A stretch of 64,000 nucleotides of DNA from Anaeromyces robustus (GCA_002104895.1 MCFG01000287.1:15001-79000), one strand, 5' to 3'. Positions 1 to 15,716 are shown, counted from the stretch's first letter. Translations and numbers: made by a program. Notes: generated by a model not told the origin, from the sequence alone.

Positions 1-1443
1 AAATAACTTTAATTGACAACAAATTATATTATACTATAATATATGAATGGTTAAAGTAACACAATTGTTTATAATAAATTAATTAAATGTAATGTATTTT
101 AAATTAATTTAATATTATATAATTACTTTATTTATTATTTATTTTATTTATATAACTAATTTTATATATATGGAAAAATTTATAATAATATATATAAAAA
201 AGAAATAAGATTTATTAATATATTAATCAATATAATAGTACATATTATTATTTATTAATATATTAATAATATATTACTTTATATTATAATATATATTACA
301 AAGCTGTATTACATTAGAATTATAATTGAATAATATATTATTTAATATATTTAAATATATAGATTTATTATTATTTAAATATAATATCAAAAAAAAAAAA
401 TTTTTTTCATAAAATATTGAATTTTTTATTAACTAAAATAAGAAATTTTATAAAATAATAAAATTAATAATTATAATTAATTATGTAATAAAAATAAAAA
501 AAAAAAAAACATTTATTTATTTATTAATACTAAGCATTATTAATTTCTTTTCTAAATACTTTTTAAATACAAATAATTTTCATATTATTTATTTTTTTTT
601 TTTTCTCCTTTAAAAAATTCTTAAAGCTTGCAATCAATTTTAATTTATTTTTTTATTTATTAGTAATTTAGTATAAAGGAAAAAAGAATTGTTTTCTTTT
701 TCTCTTAGTAAAACATTTTCACTTCATCAAACTTTTTGTGTTTTTAATAATACAAAATAAACAGCGCATCAATCTAATATTACGCATTTAAATACAGTCT
801 TTTTGTTTTTATTTTTTTTTTCATATAAGCTTTCTTATTAAAGTAAATATAAAAATATAATATAAGTTTTTTAAAAAAATATTAAATATGAAAATAAAAG
901 ATAACATTTATTTAAAATATATAAATAAACAAGGAAGCATAAGCAAACATAGAAACAAACATTATTATTGCTAAAAATTTTGAAAAAGAAATATTAATAA
1001 AATTTAATTAATAGAACTATTTTTTTTTTTAAAATAAAAATAGTAGTGTAAAAAAAAAAAAACGATTAAAGATTTATTAAATTTATTATTAGTAATAAAT
1101 TTAAAAATTAGAAAGTAGTATTGATAACATATTTTTGAAAATAATAAAATTTAGGGAAAATAATAAATATTTTAATAACAAAGAATAATACTGATAAAGA
1201 AAAAAGAAAATATTTAATAAAATTAATAATAATAATTATTTTATAAAGTTGAAAATTTAGAAATATAAGAATATTAAATATAAGAGTTTTATTAATTATA
1301 GAAAATATCAAGTTGGATATTTAGTTTTTTTTATTTTTGAAAAATATACATAAATATATATTTTTATAATTTATTATATAATTATTAATTTTTATTTATT
1401 TATTTATAAACAGTTTAATATACATTTTTTTTTATAAATAATC
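1..1443. other. AT-rich intergenic DNA, 5' flank of F-box gene
   Basis: Almost pure A/T with homopolymer runs. I see no ORF with coding character; a 67-codon minus-strand ORF at 1108-1311 is only hydrophobic AT-codon sequence. The last few hundred bases should contain the promoter and 5' UTR of the plus-strand gene starting at 1444, but no specific motif stands out. Confidence 0.6.
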
Positions 1444-3555
1444 ATGTCAGTTGAAAATAGGTAATTATAAAATATTTTATTTCTATAATATAATAAAAGT
1501 ATTTAGTATTTAAAAGGAAATTAATAATTTTGTTATTGTTGTTATAAATTAATAAATTAATAGTGAACAAGGTGAAAACAAGGGATATTTTCCAGAAAAG
1601 ATTTTAAAATTAATCTTTCAATATCTTTCTAACGAAGACAAATACAAGTTATTAACTGTTTGTAAAACTTGGTCAAAACCTTTAATCGAATCTTTATACC
1701 AAAATGCAGTTATTAAATCATCTGGAAGCTTTGAAAACTTTTTAAAAGTAATCAATTCAAATGAATCTTACAGGGATTTAGTTAAAAGTTTAGAAATTTC
1801 AGGTACTGCTGATATTTGGATGGGTGATATTGAAAATGCTTTAAAACCACTTAAAAAATTAGATACTTTTACTATTTCAAACTCTCCAAATGTTACAAAT
1901 ATTCTTTTACATTCAATTGGTAATCATTGTCCACAATTAAAGAATTTATATCTTCCAGGTTGTGTTGGTTTAACTGATGCCTTCATTCCACAACTTTGCA
2001 AACAATGTAAAGATTTAGAAAAAATCGATTTATCTTTCACTAATGTTTCTGTAGGTATTATTCCTGCTGCTTTAATTAATTTAAGAAATGTTCGTGAATT
2101 AAATCTTGGTGATAGTAAAGAATCTACTGCTCCAGTTGATATGGGTGACGAAAACTTTATTCGCCCATTAGTAACTTTAAATCTTCGTAATAGTCCAATT
2201 ACTGATCAAATGTTAGATTGGGTAGTTTCACGTTGTCCAGATATTGAAACTGTTGTTCTTGAAAATTGTCAAAATGTTACTGATCATTCAATTGTTAAAT
2301 TAGCTAATAAATTAAAGGGCCTTACTACATTAGATATTTCATTCTGTGATCAAATTACTGATGCATCATTAAATGCTTTAGCTGAAAATGAAGATTCTAA
2401 ACTTAAATTCCTCGATCTTTCATATTGTTATAATATTACTACTAGAGGTATTAAACAAGTTGGTTTAAAGTGTACTCGTTTAGAATCTTTAGTATTAAAT
2501 GGTGTCGAAAATATCTTAAACACTTGTCAACAATACTGTGATGGAGATGAATGTGTTCTTGAAGGTGAATCCATTAAGCGCTTAGTTGATGGATTAGAAG
2601 CCACAACTCTTGAAGATAAACCAGCACCAAATCCAGAAGATTTAATTGTTCCAATTCGTAAAATTGCAAAAGATCCAACAGAAGCTGAATTAGCTTCTCA
2701 ATCAAAGGAAAAGAAATCTAAAGGTGTTGTTACTGAAGACCTTAATATTACTCAAGTATCATTAAAGATGAAGAAGAGTCAAGAACCAAAGAGTGAATAC
2801 AGTGAAGATGATGATGATTCTCTTCCATCATTAAATTCTGGTTCACAAGTTTCTAATGAAGTTGGTTCTAACACAAATAACAATAGCACAAACAATAAAC
2901 CAAGAAGAAGTAATAGTTACTATAAGAAGGGCCCAAGATCTGATAATTCTAACAGAAACTCTGGTAAATACAGTAGAGGATCAAAACGTTCTTCTTACTA
3001 TAATAAAAATAAGGATTCCGATTCATTACATTCAGATGTAAATGACAGACCAAAACCAAGACGTAGACAATCATTCAATAGTAACAAATCTAATCAATAT
3101 CAAGATCAAAATGGTAACACTCATTACAAACGTCGTTCCTACATTAAATCAAATAATAGTCATTACAGCAACAATTCTAATAGATATAACAAAAACAATA
3201 ATGAAAATTATCAACGTGAAGGTTCTTACAATAAGGGAAAAGGTGAATTATTGGGTAAGATTAAGTTTATGTTAAAGGATGGACCAAGATACATTTCAAT
3301 TCATGAAGTAAGTATTTAAATAAATTTTTATATTTAATATAATATATATATATTTTTTTTATTATAATAATGTATGAATAAATATTTATATATATATATT
3401 TATATTCATTTGTATTATTTATATAGAATGATGATCCACAAGATTTAGGTTACAACTTCTGTAAATACTACAATATGATGGATATTATGGAAGGTGTTGT
3501 TAAAACTATTGCTATTAAGAAAAACGCTATGAGAAAGAAGAAGATTTACGTATAA
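1444..3555 (+). CDS. F-box / leucine-rich-repeat protein with basic Asn/Ser-rich tail
   Basis: Three exons: 1444-1460, 1564-3307, 3427-3555 (629 aa, stop TAA). Exon 1 is only 17 nt; the joined start reads MSVENSEQGENKGYFPEK. Residues about 14-50 form an F-box (PEKILKLIFQYLSNEDKYKLL, then VCKTW), the Skp1-binding motif of SCF ubiquitin ligases. From about residue 85 to 310 come degenerate leucine-rich repeats of the cysteine-containing AMN1/FBXL type (LKNLYLPGC, LTTLDISFC, LKFLDLSYC). The domain order F-box then LRR predicts an SCF substrate receptor. After a charged linker with DDDD, residues about 370-560 are rich in Asn, Ser, Arg, Tyr and Lys, which looks disordered and possibly RNA-binding. 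The final 60 residues are ordered-looking and end in a Lys/Arg cluster. The substrate cannot be told. Stopping in exon 2 without the 3308-3426 intron would drop the conserved-looking C-terminus. Confidence 0.85.
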
Positions 3556-3792
3556 ACTAATAAAAATCAATAAAACGAATAATTTATTTATTTATAATTA
3601 TAATTTATATTATGTAAAAATTAGTTAAAAATATTTTTTAAAAATAATAAAATTAAAATTTATTTCAATATTAATATAAATGCAATTGTCAAATAATTAA
3701 TATATAAAAGATTTATTTTAATAATTATCTATAAATATGTCTTATATATATTAATTGGAAATAATGAACAAAAACACAAACGAATTAATCAT

Positions 3793-3832
<40 letters not shown>

Positions 3833-6349
3833 TTTTAAATAACTCAAAATAATATAATTTAAATAAATATACCATAATGAATAAATAGTCAATCATAAAT
3901 AATAACTTTTATTATTTAAAGTTTTTATTTAGTTTATTAATTTATTTGGCATATAAAATCTTTTTTTTTTTTTTAATCATCAAAAAATATAAAAATATAT
4001 AATATTACTTAAAGAAGAAAAAAAAAAAAAAAAAAAACTCTAAGACTAGCAAGACCTCTTTTTAAATACGCATGATTTATTAATATCACATTTTTTAATA
4101 AATACAAGCGGTTGTGAAATTATAAATAAAAAAGATTGAAATTATAATATATGTCATAGAAAAGAACTAAAAACAATTATAATAAAGTGATTTCAAAAGA
4201 TAAAAAAGAAAAAGAAAAAAAAGAAAAAAAAAAAAAAGAATTATTAACAACATAGAATATATAAAATATAAGAAAAATAGAAAAATTTCAATTTTTATTT
4301 ATATTAAAAAAATAATGATTGAAATGTATTAAATTATTTGTATTTTTTTTATCTAAAAAATACATTATTAATCATTAGAGCTTATGACAAATTATGATGA
4401 AATTAATTAAATTTAAACATTATATTTTGAAACATAATGAAAGCAAAAAAAATAACATATAAATGAAAAGAAAAATTATAAAAATATTTTAAAAATATTT
4501 ATAAATATAAATAAATAATTATCTATTAACGCATATTTGATTCAATATGCTTAAAAGATTTTTTTTTATTATTATTATTATAAATATTTTTATACAAAAT
4601 ATTAATTTTAAAATTAATTTTTTCACTTGAACAATTTCATTTAGTAATAATCTTCTTTATATACAAACTAAATCATTATATAGATTAAACAATTATTTGG
4701 TTTTCTATGATATATATTTAAAAAAATAATAGAAAAGAAAACTGAATAATTCTAACACAAGAATTTAAAATCTTATATAGCTATAGCACTACAACAAAGA
4801 AAAGAAAACGACTCTATTTTTTTTTAATTAATACAATATTTAATTTACAATCTATTTCATGTAATGAATTTTAAAAATGTATTTTCTTTCTTTTTTTTTT
4901 TTTAAAAAAAAAATTTTTTTTTATTATAATTTTTATTAGTTCGTTAAAGATTTTTAGATTTTCTTTTTTTTCTTTTTTTTTTCTTTAATATTTTTAATCT
5001 ATAGTTTAAAATACATTTAAATATTTTTCTTTTAATTAATAAAAATTCATAAACAATAAAATAATATAATAAAATAATATAATAAATAATAATAGTAAAA
5101 AGTTTTTTTTTTTTTTTTTCATTTAAGTAAATAAATGTACTACTAAATAATATTTTATAAATACTTAAAAAAATATTATAGATAAATCTATAATATTTTT
5201 TAATATTTTTATTTTAAATAATTTAGTTGAAAATACCAAATTCATATATAATTTGGAAAAATATATATTATATATGTTATCATCATAAAAATTTATAAAA
5301 GAATTATTTAATATCTTTTATACTATAATAATTAATAGATAATTAATATAATAAATAAGTAAATTGTTTTTTATTTTTTCTTTTTCTTTTAAAAAAAAAA
5401 GATTATTTATTTATACACTTATTAATTTGGATAAACATTTATAATAAAGTGATTTCAAAAGATTAAAAAAAAAAAAAAAAAAAAAAAATAATTTGGATAA
5501 TTTTTCTATCATAAAAAATATTAATAAAATTTCCTTAAAAAAAAAGATTAATTTGGATAATAAAAAAAAAAAATAAAATTTCCTTAAAAAAAAAAAGAAG
5601 TGTGACCTTTGTGTATGTATATTTGTCATCTAATTTATTATTAATTCTTTTTTTTTATCCTTTATAATTTTTTTTTTTTTTAAAAAAAACTAACAAAATA
5701 AAAATTTTATTAAAAATTGATATATATTAATATATATATTTTTTTTTAATATTTTAATTTTTTATAGATTTTTTATACCTATATTTTTAAAATGATTTAA
5801 TATTATTATTGATTTAATTATTTAAATCTTAAAAAAAAAAAAATTTAACATATATATTATTATATATATTCAATAGAAAATAAAATTTTTTATTATTTAA
5901 TCAAAATAAATAATATAAAAAATTTTTTTTTTCTTTTATTTATTTTTCATTATATTTAATAATTTTATAAATATTCGTATTATTTTTTTTTTTGTTAATA
6001 ATAAAATAATAAAATAATTATATTATAAAACTTTATTTTTAAAAGGATAATATTTTGAAATTTTAATTTATTAATTTTTATTTTATATATTTTTGATAAT
6101 GAAAATTATTTGTTAAATGTATAAAAATCTATAAAAGATACATTTTATTTATACAATATACCAATTAAATTTATCATAATCATTTTATAAATTTCACAAA
6201 TAAAAAAAAAATAATAAATAGAAAACAAGGAAAAGGAACATTAATATATATATTAACAATATTATAATAATAATAATAATAATAAAAAAACAGAAATCAA
6301 ATAACAAAAGTAAAAGAAAGGAAAGGATAATATATATATATAGTGAAGT
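3556..6349. other. Intergenic AT-rich tract
   Basis: Contains poly-A and poly-T runs (the longest poly-A is at about 3793-3829) and short palindromic AT stretches. No ORF with coding character was found. A 72-codon minus-strand ORF at 5411-5629 is Phe/Lys homopolymer translation. Promoter and 5' UTR of MED14 must lie at the right edge. Confidence 0.6.
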
Positions 6350-6979
6350 ATGAACGGTGACGATAATATAAATGATTTAAATATTAATTCTATTCAAAAT
6401 GATTTTGATTTATTACCAAAAAATGAAGCGAATTTAATACCACTTAAATTAATATATGAAAGAGTAATTCAAAATTATTATTCTGAATTACAAAATTTAT
6501 CAGAAACGTAAGTTTTTTTTAAAAGTGTTTAGTTTTTATATAAATATATATAAATATATATATAATAAATATTATATACATTTCCAATAAAATGCCTTTT
6601 TTATTTTTTAATAATTAAATAATTAAATTATTTTTAAACTTACATATGATTCTATTTTTTTTTTTTTTTATGAAAAAATAATTATTTATTGTTTTTACTA
6701 CTCTTTTATTTTTAATAATTAATTTTTTGTATATATTTCATATTAAAAGATTACCAACAAAATCAAATGAACAGAAAAAAGTTGAAATTTTTAAATTAGT
6801 TCAAAATTTAAATCAAAGTGCAGTTAAATTATTAGTTTTAATAAGATGGGCAAAACAATCAAAAGAAGTTTTAAAATGCAAGGTATACAACTAAAATAAT
6901 AATATTAAGGAAATAAAAAAAGCGAAAATAATAAAATAATTAATTATATTAAGAAGAAATTAATAATCCATTTTTTTTT

Positions 6980-7012
<33 letters not shown>

Positions 7013-10000
7013 AAAAAATTTTAATCTATCATATATAATATATAACACAATAGAATATTTGTGATTTTTTGGAAGAACAAAATTCTTATTTTAGAGGAGC
7101 AGCAGATGCATTATTTACAGTCCATCAAGAAATGAATTTAGCTCGGTATGAGAAAAAATGTTTTTTTTTTTTTTTTTTATATATATATAAAATTTCTAAA
7201 TATAAAAATGAAAATTCATAAAATGAATTAATCATTAATATATATATAAAATATAAAATATAAAATGTATTTATATTTATATCAATATTCTTGTTCATAT
7301 CTATTATGTTATATTATATTATATTATTTTCATTACTATAACTGTTATTATTTTTTTAAATAGTATCCCAAATTTTGATATTCCAACAGCAGTTGATGTA
7401 TTAACAACAGGAACATATTCTCGTTTACCAACTATAATAAAAGTACTTATTATTTATTTTAACAATTATATATATTATAATCATATATTTATATAATTAA
7501 AAAAATTATTTATTTTTTTTCTTTTAAAATAAAAAGGAACCTATAAGTTTACCACCATTGAAAAATGAGGAAATAAAAGATGCAATTGAAAAATTAGAAG
7601 ATGTTACAAGATTGAGATTATTATGTGAAGAAATTATTCCAAAACCTATGAAGAAGAATTATGTTATAGGTATTTTAAAATTTAATAATATATTTATAAA
7701 AATATATTATATATACTTTTATAATTAATTTATTATCATTATCAATATTATTATTATTATTATTATTATTATTATGAATCATTATAATTTATGGTTAAAT
7801 AATATAAAATTTTAATGTATATAATAATATAATATTATTATATAATATTATTATATATCCTAAAAGAAAATGGTTCTGTACGATTTACTGTTGAAAATGA
7901 ATTTGAAGTAACATTAAAATTAGAAGGGAAACAACAAGATAATTGGAAATTATTAGATTTAAAAATATTTGTTAAACCTGATGATAATTTGAATCATGGT
8001 AAAAATTATATTTTTTAATGATTTCTTTATTTTATTTTATTTTATTTTATATTATTTTATTTTCATTTATATTATATATATTATGACAACAAGACAACAA
8101 TAGAATAAAAACATTAATTCATAATTTTTAAACTATATATTTTTTCAATGAAAATACATATATATTATAAATATAAAGATTTGATTATGCCTTTACAGGA
8201 ATATCAATTAGAAAATATAAAAATAAATGCACAAAATTCAATTAGAACTGATATTACTAATCCAAATTCAAATTTACCAAGTTCTAATTCATTAAACCCA
8301 ACACAAAATTCAACATCAAATCAAATCACAAATACTTCTACCAATAATAATAATAATAATAATAATACAAGTGAAGGAGATAAACCAACTAAGCCAAAGA
8401 AAATTTGGCCATTAATAGAAATCTATCGTTATTTACGTGAGGATTTAATAATTTTAATTATTATATATTTTTTTTATATAATATATATATTAAGCTTGTA
8501 TTTTAAAATATAATATAAATAATACAATTATTAGATTCATTCTGTTTATCTATGCATTTAGAAATATTTTCATTGCAAGTAAGTTCAATAACAATTTTTT
8601 TTTTTTTTTAAAAAAAAATAAAAAATAATGAATAATAATACTATAATTATATTAAAATTATTTATTAATAATTTCTTTTTTTTTTTTTTTTTGAATAATT
8701 TTTAATATATATTATTTTTTATTATGTAATTAAATAATTATTGTCATTAATATAATCATAATAATAATAATAATAATTAATAATTAATAATAATATTATT
8801 ATTCATTTAAGGTTGATTATTTAATCAAAACAAGATGGGCAAATCAATTAAGATATAATATAAGTCCTGATAAGAAAACTTTACAAATATTTTATTGGAT
8901 GTAAGGATAATGATATAAATGTGACAACGTTTAAAATATAACTTTTAATTTAATTATTAATATATATATATTTTATTAATAAACATATTTATTAATAGTG
9001 AAAATAATTCTGGATCTAAATATGATATTAAATCAAAAGAAAAGAAAAAAGCAAATGTTTTAGAACTATCAATTACATCGGCAGAAGATGTAATTGTATT
9101 TTATACCAATAAGGAACATGATGAATATGAAACTAATAATTCAATCATTGCAAAATCACTTATTTATGAATATGAACAATATATTCAAAGTAATTTATCA
9201 ATAAAGTGTTATCAACTATTAGAAGATGGAACTAAAAAGGAATTAGTCGATCCATCAACATCATCAAAAATTAAATTTAATATTGTAATTATTTTTCTTT
9301 AATATTATTATTATTAATAGTATTTATAATATTTAATAGTATTTATAATATTAATTGTCTATAATATTAACATTAATTTATATATATTTTAAAAATAAAT
9401 TAATACATAAATATTTACTTATAAATATTTATTTATAAATACAAAAAAAAAAAAAAAAAAAAAAATAAATAAAATGGCTAAATATATTATAATTAAAAAA
9501 TAAAACCTTTATTAAAAAATTAAAAAGAACTCACAAAAATTAAATATTGAAAAGATATTAGAGCGTGTTACAGAAATTCATGCATTCTCTATACTTTATG
9601 AATTAAGGAATATTTTAATAGGAAAATCAAATTCAAAAATTGCAATACATAAATGTAATTGTAAAGATATAATAGAAAAGAACTTTTATAATAGTAAAAC
9701 CTCTGATAATGAAAAGGAAAAACAACAACCAGAATTAATTGTATGTTATAGAATAAATCATTATGTTAAAATTACAGTTGATGAAAGAACTGGTAGAATT
9801 GTTATTACTGAATATAATGAATCTGGTACAGATAATATTAATAGTTTTATACAAGGTAATAAAAAAAAAAAATAAAAAATAAAACTAAAAATTTTTTTTT
9901 TTTTTTTTTTTGAAATATTTAAAATAAATATAACAATTTTTTATTAAAAATTATATAATTTTAATATAATTCTAATATTATTTTATTATATTTATAATAT

Positions 10001-10124
10001 TAATACTTTAAGAAAAAATAAAAATTGTTGAAGAACAAATTAATAAAGATTTGTCAAATGCTGTAGACGATTTAATTAGTTTAAGAAATTTGGTAATTTA
10101 TATATTAAAAATTATTATTTTATA

Positions 10125-10165
<41 letters not shown>

Positions 10166-10614
10166 TATTTATTTACTTTAATTATAATTATACTTATTTA
10201 TTGATTTAGACTATTATAAATGAAATTGAATTATTATCTATATATCTTGGATTGGAACCCTCTAAAAAACTTTTAATAACTCAAGAAGGTATAATATATA
10301 TTATTAATGAATATTTTAATAATAATCATCTAGTATTAATATTTAATGTATATAATATATATAATATCATATTTTAATATATTAAATTAAATATTTAATT
10401 TAATAATAGAATTAAGAAGATTAATGAATAGCAATGAACTTTTCCAATCTCAAAATATTATATATTTAAGATATCCAAATTATCCAAATTATTATATTAT
10501 AATATATATTGATAGCGAAGAAATTAATTCAAATGTTAAACATAAACATGATGTTTCTTATTTCAAAGTTTGGCTTGTATCAACTCAGTAAGTTTAAATA
10601 TAAATATTATTAAT

Positions 10615-10679
<65 letters not shown>

Positions 10680-13389
10680 TTTATTTATTTTTTTTAATAA
10701 ATAAAAAAGAAAAAAGAATTCATCTGGATTTTTAGAATTTACATTATTTATGAATCTTGATATTAGCCAATTAATAGAAAATGAAGATAATTATAATAAT
10801 GATATTGAAAATGATGATTTCCATCATTTTAGAAAAAGAAGATGTATTGAAGAACCTTCAGTATGGGATAAAACAAAGTAAATAAAATAAAAAAAATATA
10901 TTATATATATTTTAATATATATGTATAATTTTTTTTTAATTTTATATTATCATCTCTTTATATTATAATTAATATATATATGTATGTAATATAAATATAT
11001 ATTAAACAAAAATTAATAATTAAAAAATAAAGAAATTTAACATTAGATCTTGAAATTTTATCAAAAATAGAAGCCGTTTGTAGGTAATTATTATTATTAC
11101 CATTATCTCTTTTTTTTTTTTTTTGTCTTTGTTTATATATATATATATACTAAATTTATAAATGAATAATATTTTTAACATTATTAATTAATACATATTA
11201 TATTTCCTATATAATATCAATAATACTAATAAAAATAAAAAATAATAAAAAAAATTATATATATGTATATATATGTAAATATAAATAGATATAAAATAGC
11301 TTATAGTTTATTAACAACTCAATTAAAAAATTTACATATACCATATTATTTTGTATCTATTAAATCTAATAATGTTATTGATTATGATTCACCACTATCC
11401 ATATTTGATTTAATAATAAAAATACGAGTTAAAGATATTATCCCAGATGTCATTAGGAAATGTGTTCTAGGAGATTATATATTAAAATTAAATAATGATT
11501 TATATATTACTGCCACAGGAAATACATTAAATAAAGATAATAATGTTGCACCATTTGATAAATTTTCTATTAAAAATTCAATTAAGGGTATATCCAGAGG
11601 AATTGAGGTAAAAAATATTAAATGATTTATTTTTTTTTTTTTTTATTATTATTATTAATATAAACATAAAAATCATTATATATATATCTAATCTTTTTTT
11701 TTTTTTTAAATAATATACTTTTTTTTTTTTTTTTTTTTTTTTACTTTTTATTTTTATTATTATTATAAAATATTTTTAAATAGGTTGTAGCTAAATTACA
11801 GGTTAAACCTGGGGAATTACCAATTAATGAAGATTTTAGTATTGGTAATTAATATCATTTAAATTAAATATTATTATTATTATTATAAATATTTTTTGTT
11901 TTTTTATTTTTTTTATTTATTACATTATTTGACTTTATTATTATAATGTACTAATTAAATATTATATATATTATATATTATATATATATATTTATATATA
12001 AATTTAATAGGTGATATTAATTTTTCTGTAAAAACAAAAGTTTTGACTTTCACTTATAGTAAAATCAATAATTGTATATATAAAATATTAAATATATGGA
12101 AAGGTTTATTAATATTAAGAATTATTGCAAGTCAAGGTTAGTCTTATTTTATTTTATGTTATTTTATGTTATTTTATGTTATTTTATTTTATTTATAATT
12201 ATTTTAAAATTTTTTTTTTTTTTTAATTTATACACAAATATATTAACTAACAATATTATTATTATTTGTAATTTTAATTTATTTAATTATTTATTTATTA
12301 ATTTACATAAAAAGCTTATTCTAATAAAGACATATTAAAAAATAATGAAATGACTATCGATAAGATTAATTTATTAAAAACAAAAATTTTGTTTTATGAG
12401 GTAATTTAACATTATAAAAACAGTTTACATATATATTAAATATTAATATCAAATTATTTAAAATATATTTTAAATATTAATTAATTAATTATTATTATTA
12501 TTATTATTTTAATATTCATGTATAAAGAAAAATTTCGTAGAATTTGCATTAAATACAAGTTTGGATAATTCAAATTCTAATGGAATAAATATTATTTTTG
12601 GGGTCAAGGGTGATAATAAAACTAGTATTTTTTATGAAGAAAAACAATTTTTAATTGAAGATTTCTTCAAAGATTATAATGTCATAAACTTTTTATTGGT
12701 GAGTAATATTTATATTTATTTAATAAATTAATATATTGAATATTAAATATTTTAATATTTTAACATAATAATATTAATATTTTAAATAATAATTTTTATT
12801 TTCTATTTATTTATATTAATATAAATTTTTATTAATATATATATATATATTTATGTATTTTTATTTTACTTTATTTTATTTTATTTTATAATTTTTTTTT
12901 CTGTTATTTTTCAATTTCATATGAAATTTTATTTATTTTAAACCATTAGAAATTAAAAACAAAATATGTATTATTTAAGAATATCAATTTAATAAAAAAA
13001 TCAAGAGAAGAAATGAATTCACCTTTAACCATTGTTAAAGAATCCTTAAATAGAATTAAATTAACATATAATGATCAATACACCATAGAAATAGGTCAAT
13101 GCACCGATAATTTAATTATTATTCTATATTCTGAATCCAATGAAAAAAAAATAATAATGAATACTACTAATAGTAGTAGTACTACTAATAAAATAAATCA
13201 TCATTCAAATATTATTCCACAATTTCAATCTTTTATTGATCAAGTTATCAAATTAAATTCTTCTTCTAATATTAATGGTACAAGTTTAGGATCAACTTTA
13301 ATGTCTTCTTCTACCTTAAATTCTTCTTCTTCTTCTATAGCAAAAATAGAAGATAATCCAACTACAGCTACACCTACTACAACTACCAC

Positions 13390-13420
<31 letters not shown>

Positions 13421-14811
13421 TTAAAAAATGAAAATGAGGATTATGTATGTTTAAAAATACCAAATGGTGTAATTTTTGATATCTATTATATTGATAAAGT
13501 AATGGAGAATTTTAATAAATTAATGAATAGTGTTACTTATATGGATTGGTTAAACGATGAATTAAATCGAATAGAAGTAAGTTTCTTTGTTTTTTGTTTT
13601 TTGTTTTTTGTTTTTTTTTTTTTTTTTTTTTTGTATATATATATATTAAGTATTAAAAAGTTTTTATTAATAATTAATAAAAATAACTCAATATATTATA
13701 AATTTAATTATTAATCATATTATTTATCTATCGTTTTATTACATTATTTTATTTAGCAAAATAAAACAACCAACAAAGCTATTATTAATTATTCAAAAGA
13801 TTTACAAAATCCATTACTTTTAACTTATACTAATGATCATATAGAATTAATTTTAACTTATGTTTATGTTGATGATAAATGGACAATGTCATTAAAAATT
13901 CTTTCTGAAAAAGCAGATTGTGAAGTTTTAATAAATAAGGTAAATTTTTATATTTATTTATATTTAAAATATAAGTAAACATATTTTATTCTTTTTAAAA
14001 TAATAACAATAATAATAATAATAATTATTATTATTATAATTATTATTATTGTTGTTGTTGTTGTTGTTTTATGCTTTTTATTTTATTAACTTTTTTTTAA
14101 TTTTATAATATAAAAGATTTTGAAGTTAAAAAATCCAATTATGGGATTTAAAGATATCACTCAACTTATGCTTTTACCACCTGATATTGCAAAAGAAGTA
14201 TTAAGTATGATTAACAAAGAAAAAGTAAGTATTAGAATTGGGAAATAAATATATAATAAAAAAAATATAAAATTAATAAATAATAAATAATAAATAAAAT
14301 ATATTAATATTTAATAATAATACATAATATATATATATATTAATAGGAAAAACAAATGAATGGTACTACATCAGAAATATGTTTAACTGTTCCAGAAGGA
14401 TTACCAGATTATTTACCAAATGTTGGAGAATCAGCTATTTTTACAGATGTATCAAATAATCGTATTGGTTTACTAGTAAGTCTTTTTTTATTCATATTAT
14501 ATACTAATTATACATTTATAATAATATTTAATTTACAAACAAACTAAATATATTCATATATATATATTATATATATTATATATTATAAATATTCTTCTTT
14601 TTTATTATTATTATTATTAAATATTATTTTAGTGTAATATTACATATACTAATCCACAAGATAACAATAGACGTACCATAGTTATACCGTTCTTATATAA
14701 TTGGGAAAGTAAATTCTTCTGTGAATGGAATGCAAACCCAGAATTAAGTAAATTAAAGACGAACGAAGAATGTAAAACATGGATAAAGAATCAAAGTGAT
14801 GTAAGTAATTA

Positions 14812-14843
<32 letters not shown>

Positions 14844-14924
14844 TATATATATATATATATATTCATTTATTTTGTTTTTTTTATTTTTAATTATAATTTT
14901 TTTTTTTTTTATAAATTTAATTAA

Positions 14925-14962
<38 letters not shown>

Positions 14963-15131
14963 TTAATTATAGCCTGCTAATAGTGTTTCAAAATTAAACG
15001 TTCTTTTAATTCGAATTTCAGTTATTATTGAAAAAAGAAATGAAAAAGAAAAAATAAAATTTGCTTGTACAACTTTAAGTTCTATGAATACTGATAATTA
15101 TAAAGATATCGATATTAAAAATAACATGTAA
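6350..15131 (+). CDS. MED14: Mediator of RNA polymerase II transcription subunit 14 (MED14/Rgr1)
   Basis: Scaffold subunit joining Mediator head, middle and tail. I could join 27 exons in frame (1,474 aa, stop TAA): 6350-6507, 6750-6882, 7054-7145, 7364-7442, 7537-7669, 7867-7998, 8179-8436, 8535-8578, 8812-8900, 8999-9284, 9528-9855, 10013-10092, 10210-10288, 10410-10587, 10710-10877, 11033-11083, 11289-11607, 11784-11844, 12011-12136, 12315-12400, 12528-12698, 12950-13576, 13757-13939, 14117-14224, 14347-14475, 14633-14800, 14973-15131. The N-terminal 210 residues carry the MED14 domain, with signatures LLVLIRWAKQSKEV, FRGAADALFTVHQEMNLAR and IPTAVDVLTTGTYSRLP, and later LHSFCLSMHLEIF and PNYYIIIYI. 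Length is close to the human protein (about 1,450 aa). Poly-Asn and Ser/Thr runs near residues 300 and 1,170 are lineage-type insertions. Two junctions (8179 acceptor, 8436 GTGAGG donor) were chosen by phase and homology; the rest are plain. Confidence 0.92.
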
Positions 15132-15299
15132 AAAAAAAATTGTAAAAATAATGTAAAACAAAACAATGTTTTATATATATGAAAAAAAAAAAATGAAAAT
15201 TATCTTTTTTTTTTTTTTTTTATTTAAAAGTTATATATTATAATTAAAATAATATTATTATATAAATATTTATTTTACATAAATACAAATTATATATAA

Positions 15300-15583
15300 T
15301 TTTTTTTTTCTTTTTATTACATTTTCATTTAATTTTATTATATCTTAATTTTTTTTTTTAAACCTTTTATCAATTATTTAATTTTAAATTTAAATATGTT
15401 TTCAATCAAAATATCAAAAATCCTACTAAAAAAATTATATATAATCATAAAGCAAAAATATAAAATAAAATAAAATAAAATAAAATTAAAATAAAAAATA
15501 AGATTAATAAAAAAAAAATATTTAATACTGTATAGACAATAAACACTTTATCAAATTTATGATAATTATTTATTTATTTATAT

Positions 15584-15630
<47 letters not shown>

Positions 15631-15633
15631 TAT

Positions 15634-15716
<83 letters not shown>

